Shown piece by piece: positions 11,754 through 21,793 of a DNA stretch of 64,000 nucleotides (position 1 is its first letter; the number at the start of each line of letters is the position of its first letter). The notes beneath the pieces are model-generated. The model worked only from the letters and a program-made list of their open reading frames with translations, had not been told where the DNA came from and ran no database searches. The stretch is from Trichostrongylus colubriformis (lineage: Eukaryota > Nematoda > Chromadorea > Rhabditida > Trichostrongylidae). Position numbers and translations under genes: made by a program. Location: NCBI GenBank assembly GCA_963978905.1, contig OZ022257.1, forward strand, positions 39,442,203 through 39,506,202, written 5' to 3'.

Positions 11754-12044
11754 ATGTTTGTCTTAACGCTTATGTTCTACGTGTTACACAACCTGGTAGC
11801 AAGAAGGCAGAACGTGTTGGGAGGCGTGGAAAAGTTTCCAGCTATGGCCCAATTATTGGCCCCACTAGAGGAAGCCGATTTGGGAGGTGAATCTGAGACG
11901 GCAGTGGCCGCGAGGGAACGAGTAAAGACCTACTACGACAACTTATACGGCTCTCTTCGGAATATGAGCTTATCTAAAGTCCATTGTTCAATGTTAAGTT
12001 CGATTGGAGTTGCGTATTCACCAACATATGTTAACATATGTTAA
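11754..12044 (+). CDS. Unrecognised 96-codon ORF
   Basis: The frame begins with ATG at 11754 and has reasonable amino-acid balance: a hydrophobic start (FVLTLMFYVLHNLV) followed by a charged, helical middle (AVAARERVKTYYDNLYGSL). It ends just after a TTAACATATG direct repeat. Neighbouring frames at 12096-12281 and 12495-12824 do not connect to it by obvious introns. No family is recognised; it may be a gene exon or part of an old element. Confidence 0.15.
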   Translation: MFVLTLMFYVLHNLVARRQNVLGGVEKFPAMAQLLAPLEEADLGGESETAVAARERVKTYYDNLYGSLRNMSLSKVHCSMLSSIGVAYSPTYVNIC

Positions 12045-13510
12045 GAAATTTCATCGTACTCTTCGAAGAAACTGTTCTTATTCTTCAGAGAGCCCTTGCG
12101 CGGATCTCACACTTCTCAAGCTGATCTGATCCGATCATCAATGAGAATGATTTTGAAAAAACATTTATTGAGGAGATGCGTCATAGTTCTTTGTGTGATG
12201 CCATCAACCATCGCCTTTTTTTGGGAATACTTCCTGATGTGGGAGGTTCTGGAGGAAAATCCGGTTGCAGTGACACAATAAAAACCCAACAATGACTCGT
12301 CTGAACCGCTTGATCGGTATGTATTCTTCCCTTCCGCCTGTGTTGTGGATGCTCAACCATAATATCTAATTCGCATCAACTAACATCTCGAAATGAGTGA
12401 TAACATGTTAGTTTAAGTCATTCACCTTGGGACATGACTTAGATAACCACCGATTGAAAAGATACCGCAGGCATGACCTCGCGGTATCATAAGTGTGCAA
12501 TACTGCCCCTGGCGCGGTGCACTCTTTCATCCTCTGACTAGAGCAGGAGTGTATCCGCAGGACCTGTTCGGTTCAGGGATGAGACAATATCTACACACCG
12601 CCCACATTTGTTTGTATATGAAACCCTATCGTGATGTATTATGTTCGGTTAGGTGCAAAGGGTACGTCGTGATGAACATATACTACACGAACCTGTACAA
12701 CCTTGGTAATCCACCAAAGCCTGAATCACTTGATCGACATGTATCGCTTTTCCTCTACCTGCATCGCGCGAAAATCGTCCCAAAAGATAAGCGAGGTCTG
12801 ACCACTCAACGCTCAGTGATGTGACTTTCTTCTATGCCTATATTAATAGAACACAATGTTTCAACCGCTAAATTCCATGGAAACTAGAACAGCGATAGAT
12901 GTTTGTGGAGAGACCAGTTAAAGGCAGTTTCCGCGATAATTTTGATGGGTTTTGGAGCTTAGTACGGTTTGTGGATGTGCTGAAGAAGAATAAGTGAAGA
13001 AGAAACCCCGAAAAATCGTCGAAACCACTGAAAACAGGGCCTTCTTTATTCGGGGAATTGTACGAGATTTTCCTCCAAAAGTGGGCGTTCGGACGATTTT
13101 CAAAAGTTGGCTTCTTGCCAGTTTTTATGTTCGGGTCGATGAAACCATCACTCAGCTGATTCCTGCGCCGCAGTACGCCGATGATATCATATTCCTTGTG
13201 TGAGTTCTTGCTGTCCTGATTTCCTAGGTGAGTTTGCTGCCTGTGGTCATCAACTGTCACTCCATTATTCTATTTAGTCTATTTATTATCTTCTCCACTG
13301 ACATCTTGGATAGGTGAGTTGTTCCATAGTTATTTTTGATTGTACTTTCTGCACTACTTTTCAATTATCTGATTATTAGCTGCTCTTTGTCCTTTGAAAC
13401 AGCGTAAACAAGAAAGCATGTACAACATCGCTCAAACAAAACAAAAGTTAACAAACCAAGGAAGGCATGCAAAAAAGAAAGCAATGAAAAATGATGAAAA
13501 TTTCACCTGA
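12045..13510. other. Unassigned; overlapping frames at 12868-13260
   Basis: Both strands are open over 12868-13260. The plus-strand reading (12994-13203) and the minus-strand reading shadow each other, so neither is supported. A phrase CAACCGCTAAATTCC near 12860 resembles the satellite word TATCGACCGCTAAAT. Nothing else is recognised. Confidence 0.3.
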
Positions 13511-13523
13511 AGAAATGACGATA

Positions 13524-14269
13524 TCACACTACCGATAACATCTCTAGTGGGAGGAACGTTACCAAGTCGGTCTTGCCATAGTGCAGCAATAAGTTAAGTA
13601 GCGTATCTAGTATTGGTTCCATTAGGGATCCTTCAAAATTGCCATAGCCACGGTAATAGTATAATTCATACGAAGGACCGAAGTTATCAGGAGAGATTGA
13701 ACGAAACAGTATCACTGCAAAAGTAAAATAACCCCACATTGAAGTTTTACAGGAAGCAAATGGACGCAGCTGCATTTATAACACGATGACACTCACCTGG
13801 TAGTAACTTATTTGCCGTTACATCGAAGTTACATTGAAGGTGACATAACGTAGAGTAGAAGTGTCAAAAATAAAACACATTCAGAGACGAACTGGAAGCA
13901 ATATTTGAGTAGTTGTCTAACAAAATAGCTGAGCGAATTCGGGTCAAATAAAAGGGGGGGGGGGAGACGGGAGACGCAAAATTTACACCCACGCACATTG
14001 CGTCTCCCCCCCCCCCGACTTTATTTGACCCCAAGATGGAAAAGGTACGATTTAATATGGATAGGATAGAAATAGGTATGATCTTCAAACGACTGTATGA
14101 AAACAGAACCATATGTAGATTCCAAAAACTCACCGGCATAGGATAATATACTGGTGGAAGAGGTACTTAGTCGCAAGAGCGGTGAAATAATGCTCTCGTC
14201 ATCGAACACCAGCAGCTCGTAATTGCAATGAAAAATATAGTGCCAATTATAACAACGGAAAGCACATGC
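13524..14269 (-). CDS. Possible two-exon gene 3' end, unknown protein
   Basis: Two minus-strand exons can be joined in phase: 14269-14134 (acceptor TTGCTTTCAG, donor GCCG|GTGAGT, 45 codons plus one base) and 13714-13524 (acceptor TTTTGCAG, 62 codons to a stop). The joined reading has an acidic segment (LLVFDDESIISPLL) and a Tyr-rich patch (YELYYYRGYGNF). The first exon is also open in a second frame that encodes a strong membrane helix (VLSVVIIGTIFFIAI). That frame is in phase with an upstream stretch (14470-14290) through a TTGTG|GTGAAA donor, but it then stops at about 14170. I cannot choose between the readings and recognise no family. Confidence 0.25.
13941..14032. mobile_element. 92-bp poly-G/poly-C foldback
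   Basis: A near-perfect inverted repeat. GGGTCAAATAAAA, a G run and GAGACG on the left face CGTCTC, a C run and TTTATTTGACCC on the right, with about 25 bases between. It lies in the putative intron of the 13524-14269 gene. It resembles a tiny MITE. Confidence 0.8.
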
Positions 14270-14289
14270 CTGAAAGCAAGTGTATTACA

Positions 14290-15667
14290 ATAACCATGAA
14301 AATTATGATTTCACCACAATAATAACATCACAGCAAATGCAGAAATGGCGGTAAAATGTGAGTTTCGTAGAGAGGGAAAGGTAATTGGAACTGAGGGCAG
14401 GGGAAGGATCAGCTGATATCCATGATTAACTTCCAACGACAATCCAGACGACAAAGGGTGAGCAAATAGCACCACACCGTTCCTTGGAATGTCGTTGGAA
14501 AAAGGAACGTCCAATGCCGGGTGTGGTCGTAGTCGGTGGGCGGCGTCGGAGGGGCTTCCGGCGGGCTTAGCGCTGTCACGAGGCGCCGTGGCGGGGCGTG
14601 ATGGGTGCAGCCTCGACACTCACGCGGGGATCTATCGGCTGTGGCACGGCAATTACCTAATACCTTTATCGCGGGAACTGCCTTTAAACCAGCGCCCAGT
14701 ACTGCGCTTAACAGTAGGGATTTATGCAATAGGGATTTCTGCGATATTGGTTAGTAAGCACTGGTCATTTCCACATTACTTGATTTTATCGTGTTATCAG
14801 CTCATTACTGTGCGCAAGCGGAACCGGCTCAAGTTAATTTCTATTTAAAAGATAGATTATCGAACAAGGTATCATGAACCCATAACCAAGCGCGTATAGC
14901 TCGTCTGTTCGTACTGCGACCTCGCAAGCATAAGTTACAGCGCTTGGTTACAAAACTTTTACCTTGTTGCGAACACAATTCCATGAGGACTGAAGAAACG
15001 TGTACCCTCCAATTATCTCTAGCTTCTACGTCTGTCCATACGCTCTTCCCTAGAGAGTGTCATCTTAAGCATTTACCCTGAGTCTTTTGTGTCCTACCTG
15101 TGATAGCTCAACTGAGCGTGACCGTGTGATAGCTCAACTGGTTCAAGTTAATCCTCATTCAGAAAGAAGCACTCCGCAAATAGTTAACAAGGTAAGACCC
15201 AAAAAGTTCAAAATAAATGATCAAGGCGACAACGTCGAGAGTAGTGCGCATGGACATAGGCAGAAGCTAAACATAGTTAAAGCCATGGTATACTAGGTTG
15301 TAAGGGAAGTTCTGGACGCCTTCGCGCGTTCACAAGATAAACTGAAAACTGGAAGCGCGTCAACATGAATCAACTTACATATCAAGCCATGAATGGACAA
15401 TAAGTTTCTTTTTCTGAATATATGTTTTCTCTGGGATGCCACAAGGTTTGTGAATATTAGGGAAAGTTTGAAGCACCGCGAAGATAGCACTTTTTGGATG
15501 ACTCCACTTCATCAGTCCTTGATAAGTCGAGTCTTAGCGAAGGCAGCTACAAAGTGTTTTGCAAGGGGTGGGGGTGAAGCATAGGATGGAACACTTTGTC
15601 CCTGGTTTCAGAAGTGCAGAAATGAGGGTGAGTTGCCATAATTTGCAACTGATTAAGTCGCTTTAAC
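14290..15667. other. No confident gene
   Basis: GC-rich frames at 14311-14848 exist on both strands. One of them encodes the hydrophobic stretch discussed with 13524-14269. The rest shows only short frames without family resemblance. Confidence 0.3.
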
Positions 15668-16129
15668 TTAAAGGCACACTACGCGATAATCAAAGTGGTT
15701 CTCACCTTCTCACGGCAGGTAGATCCGTGGATGATTATATAGATTGCACCCTTTTTGCGGCGCCACGGCTTACCACCACCGTGCACGGCCTGGTCGACTT
15801 GAGCCGAGTTGAGCCCACCGAGCCGAATCACACCCGGCTTAGACGAGAGGGAAAGTTGCGATAAGACAAGATAAGCCAGCGATATCAATAGCGAAGGTAG
15901 CTTCAAGAGGGAAGAACAGGTGATATCGTAGCATTTTGCGCGATATCATCGAGCAAAAACTCATTTCCGATCTCCCATACACGTACGAGGACCGATGGCA
16001 GAGAGCTTTATTTTTGGTAGTTGTGAAGGGTCTTGATTCCTTTTTCTTCACTGTTGGGTAAACCAGGGCCTCTAACATCCCGTAACACACGCGATAACTC
16101 TCACAATTTTTCGCGAGGTGTGCCTTTAA
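15668..16129 (-). mobile_element. TTAA-type MITE family B, copy 1
   Basis: A 462-bp element bounded by TTAA and inverted ends TTAAAGGCACAC and GTGTGCCTTTAA, continuing into GCGATAAT and CGCGA blocks. It is homologous in inverted orientation to 23680-24139, including the interior GGCTCGGTGGGCTCAACTCG (complement here). The minus-strand frames 15906-15679 and 16135-15839 are this element. It encodes no recognisable transposase. Confidence 0.85.
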
Positions 16130-16589
16130 AGACACCAGAAGGAGGTAATTTTGGCCTACGGTAGAACAGACGTAGTGTGGACGAGTTCAAGTGGCCGCCA
16201 CTGCACAAACTTCCCAATTTGACGCCGTGGCATGGTGCCAAGAGATGTTTCTTTTATAAATTTGCTTTTTCCTTTTACTTTTTCCTTTATTCTTTCTTAC
16301 ACTGTTTCTAGATGTACTTACATGAATGCTAATGTAGTTGAGAATGGCCACTCCACTGCGCTGGGAGTCGGGTGTTACAACTAATGTTGGACCGCAGCCC
16401 GTCTCCCACAGCGGGCAACTCGGAAAGTCAGTGCGATGGTGCGAATGAGGCGCGAATACACACCGCAGCGATGCACTTTTGAATTCGGGTTTTTTCACCG
16501 ATTATCGCTTCTAACCTTCTGCGTTCGTTACAAAATGCTCATTTCTTTGTATTTTTCTCTTGTTTCGGACCCCTTCCGGTTCCTTTAAA
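16126..16589. mobile_element. TTAA-type MITE family C, copy 1
   Basis: It starts at TTTAAAGACACCAGAAGGAG and ends CCCCTTCCGGTTCCTTTAAA, and so shares its first TTAA with the end of the family B copy. It is homologous in inverse orientation to 35157-35633; both contain the TTGACG...GGCATGGTGCCA-like centre and AAGCAT...TAGATGTA interior. Confidence 0.85.
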
Positions 16590-19500
16590 GGCAGAAAGCG
16601 ATGAACATCTATACCTGCAAGAGATATGTAAAAGTATTGGCCTTCTCAGCGCAAACGTGATTCACCACCTGGAGTACCCTTGATCTGAAAAAAACAAAAA
16701 ATGGGTGCCGCGTGACTTCTCGGAGCAGCCTTGCACGGGCGCATTTTCCACAAATCCTCTTCCAGTAACTGAAGCATTGCAGGTTGAAGCCCTTCGTCCA
16801 CCACATTCTTCAGATCTAGCGCTAACTAAGCCCACTTTCCTAAACATCTGGATAGCTCGTTCAGTAGCGCCGTGTTCAGAAAGATTGGCGATTTGGAGTC
16901 AGCCCTTCATCAAAATGAGATACGCAAGCATGCATGACTTGCCAAAAGTGTAGCAAATCGAATGGTGTCAATTCTGTGAGAAAACATGCAGTCTGGACCG
17001 AGTTTTGATCTCCCGAAGTCGAAATTGCAAAATTGGTCAGAACTTTCCTAACAACCTAATAGCTTACATTGTCCATTTCAGAAGACAAAATTTTTGATAT
17101 TTTTTTGATCCAGAACCGCTCTCAAGACATCGCCTTGTATCGTGAGTTCTTTTTTCTCGAGTTAGTGAGCATAGGCATGACGCGACCGTAACGCCCTGGA
17201 AAATTCGGTACTTCCGATCGATCGTGTGTTAAGCGGACGTAGCGCTTCAAATTATCGGCAAATTTTGCAGATTATAAAAAATTCCCATGCAGCTTACTCT
17301 AAGAAGCGCAGTGACAGCGGTCGAGGACTAATGCTTCCCATTGCCGACATCGGATCTCTTTTTTTTAATTGCAATGTGTTCTCCCAATACTACATGATGA
17401 ATCGGTATTCGATTAACTGCTCGAATCACTCGTTATGTGAAATGAGGGCGCTGACCATTTCACGAATAAATTGAAATGATTGACGACTAGTGAAAATAAA
17501 ATATTAAGAGTGTGAATCCTCATACAAATGTGAATGGATGTGAAATATTGTTTAACCAAACGTCAATATCCTGAAGACTCAAGATTAGCCGAAAACTAAC
17601 AATAGGTCGACACTGATAAGCAAAGATATAAATATTTCATTACATTGCTTCCCCGCTATCCATTGGGTGGTTCATTTTGTGTAGTTGCTTGTTCCGATAA
17701 GGTCAATTTGAGGTATGTGCTATACGTTCCATGGATTCCAAGTGTGGCTGGCACAGCAACGAGATGCTGAGGTTTAAGGGTAGGAGGAGACATAGAGGTC
17801 CAATCTGCAAAGGAGTGCGGTAAAATCGTTTCTAAGCGCTCGACTCCCGGAGATGCAGCCGTCTTTTTTTTTCTCAACGAGTGCCAAATGTGCATTGTCG
17901 AGCGAAAGGCCCATGACCACCGATCATTTTGATATCTAGATCAAGAAGGGAAATAGTGCGTCAGAGCTTTAGCTAATGCTGTCGCAATTAGGGAAGGCAT
18001 CCCTCTGTGGATGCTATTTTTACCCAAGCCCAAAAGGAGAGAGTTACTATCGGGTCAATGTGGGTGGGCATGGGGAGGAAAAGGGGGAGGGGGCGGAAGA
18101 CTCAACTCCACGTTTTATGACTCAGTGGTAGCATATCGCCCATCATTGAGTATTTGGCTTCCACAACAGCTTGCTGGGGTCAATTATAGCCACACCATGG
18201 TTTCCAAAACACGTGGTACTCGACTGAAGCGGCTATCGTACCGCTCCGACAGCTTTCCCACATGCGCACTTCTTCTGTGCTGATGCCTAGTGCGGCTTCA
18301 GCACAGGCTGCGAAGGGCAATGTTATAGTAAGTAGGCGTCTAACTAAGTTGATGCTATCAGCCCCAGTTTGATACTTCTAGACCATTTAGCTTTTCACGT
18401 CCGTGAGTGATTCTTCCTTGTCGACTCCCATATCATGATCATTCATTTGCGGGCGGACAGACAGACAGATGTAGCGAAATAACGACTGACTGACCGACCT
18501 ACCGACAGACATACGCACAAATAGGCACGCAAATGAGTTGTTTATATAATAGGAGGTTCCTTCCATCCCTGTATGGAATCATATCGAACTTCCATAACGG
18601 TTATGGCCGGTGCAAACGGGGTTTATTGTGGCAGTGGTTGTTTCTGTACAATCGGTTCATCACAAAACTGTTTAATGCTGTGTGGTCCTGCCACAACTGC
18701 AGTAGTTTTCTAGCCAACTTTTAGCGAGCTCATGTCCAGATGGGGCTCTCGTGAATAATTTGAATGTATGAAGCAGGGGTTCTACATTGTACTCAGTTTC
18801 CGTGACCCCAAGAGCTATGGTGCGACGGATGTGCGACGGAACACTAGAACTAAGCCAGGGGTGCTACGGCAACGAAAGGGGGCACACCAGGCGTTTTCCG
18901 CTATTTGAGTCTGAACTGTAGGCGGTTGGAAAGGGAACCCTCTCCATCGTCCAGTGAGGATTCAGTCAATACTACATATTGAGTGGACAGGTCAGCACAT
19001 CAGTGAAGCTTAAGTGTTCGACATTCTGTGAATTGTGTACGACATTCCTCCTCCCCCCCCCCCCCCCCATCTCTATCATCGAATTGCATCAAGTCGAGCC
19101 ACGAGAAGCGGCGGTAAACCATCTCTGCGGCCATTTCACGACGCGACCAACGTGGAACATGTGTTACGAAGTGGCAGAATTCTTGTCCCACAAACGGTCG
19201 TGCCAAGAAAGGATACCAGTATTTGGGACAAGTGATTGTTAAGATAGAAAAATATTCGCTCGACCGGATTAACGACCATCTTGAGTGCGCTCGCAAACTC
19301 GTACGAGGAGTGCCCTTTCCCGTTCGAGTCCCGTCTTCGAGCTGCTCATCAGGAAGACCTTCGTGGCTCTGGCTCGGCACATCAACCGTGGTCCTCCGTA
19401 AGTGTTGATGGTCCCTGGAGATGTAGACCAGCGTGCTCACGTCAACTCATGCAAATTAGAATGTGCAGGTTGCTGTCGTGCGGCACTCCTTCTGCGCAGA

Positions 19501-20440
19501 CGAGAGCGCAAAGATAATTGGCTACTACACGTCAACCCTAACTTGAGGTCGTATTTGCGGTTAGAAGGGATCGTATTCTCCATTTTTGCCTGCCCTTTCA
19601 GAATGAAATTTCGAACCTATAGGCGATGAAGAATGATTTCCAAAGAAAGGTCGTCGATCAACAATCATTCGTTGCATTAAGCGGCAGTGGTATGATCATC
19701 GACTGATATCTATTGACGACCTTTTTGGAGAAGCGGTTTGGGAACTAGTGATGTATGGTCACACATACCCTTACGCCCGAATTTCTAGAGGGGTCGACCG
19801 GGGGCAAGGTCGATTTTTCATAGAATTCAGAGAGAGTTAACCGGACAACCCCTTTTTGAGGCGGTGGTCGCCTTTCCGAAAATTTCCTCGACGTTCTTGA
19901 CCCTCCTGACCACAGTAAACCCTGAGAAGGCTTATACTATATGGTAGCACTAAAAGGATGTTATCACAGTCATAACCTTATATCATATCTCCATTTCGGT
20001 GAGCGGTAGTTTCCTCGTCACAACTCACTCATCGCAGCCTCCAAGACATAGAAACAGACTGTCATGTGGAAAGAACTAAAGAACGAGACAAGTAGTTGTG
20101 CTAGGTCTCTTCAAATGATTCTTTGTCCATTGCCGTGCTCACCATTTACATACGACTGCAGCAAGCGTGACCTCACATTTAGTATTGAAGGCAATGAATC
20201 CGATGTTTCGGTGTTGAGGAAGGCGGAATAACTCCAAAGGAGTGGGCGCTCAGAGTTGGGGTGTAGATGTATAGAAAAAGCTGCTCTCGTTTTCTCACGA
20301 GGCGGAATACGAAATTCATCGGGGAGATTCGATGATCGACAAGATTTTCAAATTAAATGCATTCTGCCTTCAATAGCAGCGATGACTTGGGTTCTTGGTG
20401 TGGCTCATTCATCACTTTTTTTGCAGCTGAGCTGCGCTTC
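16590..20440. other. No gene recognised; GACA repeat and C run
   Basis: Only short frames are present. At 18455-18515 there is an imperfect GACA/GACT/GACC microsatellite. A run of about 15 Cs at 19053-19068 explains the proline-rich frames nearby. G runs occur near 18080-18100. No transposon termini, RNA gene or convincing exon was identified. Confidence 0.35.
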
Positions 20441-20454
20441 CTAAAGGAATTGAG

Positions 20455-20645
20455 TTTTTATCTTACATGCATTCTAGGAACAGAAACTTACAAGAACAGT
20501 CCCACTCTCCGTTCCCAACCGCGGCGGACGACGGGACGGGGCTTCTATCGGAGGCCCCGCCTACCCGGCCAAGATTTTGAGAGCTGTATCTCAGCGGAAC
20601 TCTCACTTTTTTGTGTGGAACTTTGCATGCGGCTCTCATTAGGCT
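20455..20645. mobile_element. Partial copy of palindromic MITE family H
   Basis: It contains AGTCCCACTCTCCGTTCCCA, CCGCGGCGGACGACGGGACG and GTGGAACTTTGCATGCGGC. These match the centre and right half of the complete copy at 24394-24772. The left arm is missing. Confidence 0.65.
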
Positions 20646-20672
20646 AACACAACATCCAATACTATATGTAAT

Positions 20673-21430
20673 CGGCTAAGTGTGACTGTTGGTGTGTGTG
20701 TGTTTGACCGAAATTCCTATCTCGCGTTGCGGTGAAGCTGGGACTCTGATTTTTCAAAGTGATATGGGGGGTGGTAAGGGGACATCAGTAGTGGGGAGCA
20801 GGATTGATAGCAACTGATAAGGGCTGATAAGGAACCTCGAAAAGCGAATGGCGGGAAATTGATATCTCGCGTCGCAGTAAAGCTGAGACTCTGATGATAG
20901 CAACTGTTGAGGGCTGATAAGGACCTTTGGAAGGCGAATGGCGGGAAAGTGATATCTCGCGTCGCAGCAAAGCTGAAATTCTGAATTTCCCAAGTCATAT
21001 GGGGGCAGTGGTAAGGAGACATCAATGGTGAGGGAAAGGAAGTGATAGCAACTGATAAGGGCTGATAAGGAACCTCGAAATGCGATTGGCGGGAAGTTGA
21101 TATCTCGCGTCACAGTAAAGCTGAGACTCTGAATTTCCGAAGTGATATGGGGGAGTGGTAAGGAGACATCAATGGTGAGGGAAAGGAAGTGATAGCAACT
21201 TATAGGGAATGATAAGGAGCTCCGAAAGGCGAATAGCGGGAAAGTGATATCTCGCGTCACGGTGAAGCTGAGACTCTGAATTTCCGAAGTGATATGGGGG
21301 AGTGGTAAGGAGACATCAATGGTGAGGGAAAGGAAGTGATAGCAACTGATAAGGGCTGATAAGGAACCTCGAAATGCGATTGACGAGAAATTGATATCTC
21401 GCGTCGCAGTAAAGCTGGGATCCTGAATTT
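20673..21430 (-). repeat. 146-bp minisatellite array, locus 2
   Basis: ATCTCGCGTC/T recurs at 20717, 20862, 20953, 21099, 21245 and 21391, mostly about 146 bp apart with one unit shortened to about 92 bp. Each unit includes GATAGCAACTGATAAGGGC, GGAACCTCGAAA and AAGCTGAGACTCTGAATTTC. The array starts with the ATCGGCTAAGTGTG and TG-repeat junction also seen at locus 1. The 228-codon minus-strand frame across it is repeat translation, not a gene. Confidence 0.9.
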
Positions 21431-21436
21431 TACATA

Positions 21437-21678
21437 CCAATTGGGCAGGAGCACACTACTGGCGCGTTACACATGGAGGCATGCAAAATGAGCTTGATCA
21501 ATATCGAATGATGCGGAAGGACGATATAGACGGTAGAAATTTTGTCCTTCTTCCGTTTTTGCGAATTCCCTGTTATCGTGAACCGTTCGAATGATGATAC
21601 TGATGGATTGAGGCGATCAAGTCCGATTAGCATGCTTCCATGTGTGATGCGCGCAGTAGTGTGCGCCTGCCCAACTGG
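21437..21678. mobile_element. MITE family A, copy 2
   Basis: A 242-bp relative of 8667-8910. The left end (CCAATTGGGCAGGAGCACAC) and right end (reverse of CCAGTTGGGCAGGCGCACAC) are imperfect inverted repeats of about 40 bp, flanked by TA on both sides. It ends 115 bp upstream of the first ATG of the Lys/Glu-rich gene and so could lie in its promoter. Confidence 0.85.
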
Positions 21679-21793
21679 TAACATAAGGGTAACAAAGAAA
21701 CTAATTTTTCGAACTGCTTTGAAATCAATCCGTTTAACTACCTCCATCAAAATCTGGGTTCGCTATGCGATTTGTGTAATTGCAACTTTAGAT

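Noticed and set aside
12868..13260. 130-codon minus-strand and 69-codon plus-strand ORFs
   Set aside because: Mutual shadows with no homology, splice partners or clear start; neither could be preferred.
19000..19440. 146-codon minus-strand ORF near a C run
   Set aside because: It is crossed by a homopolymer run, has overlapping plus-strand frames and shows no recognisable domain.
20754..21440. 228-codon minus-strand ORF with repeated TATRDI and SLSALISCYHFLSLT-like words
   Set aside because: It is the translation of the 146-bp minisatellite (146 is not a multiple of 3, but indels keep it open); codons follow the repeat, not a protein.
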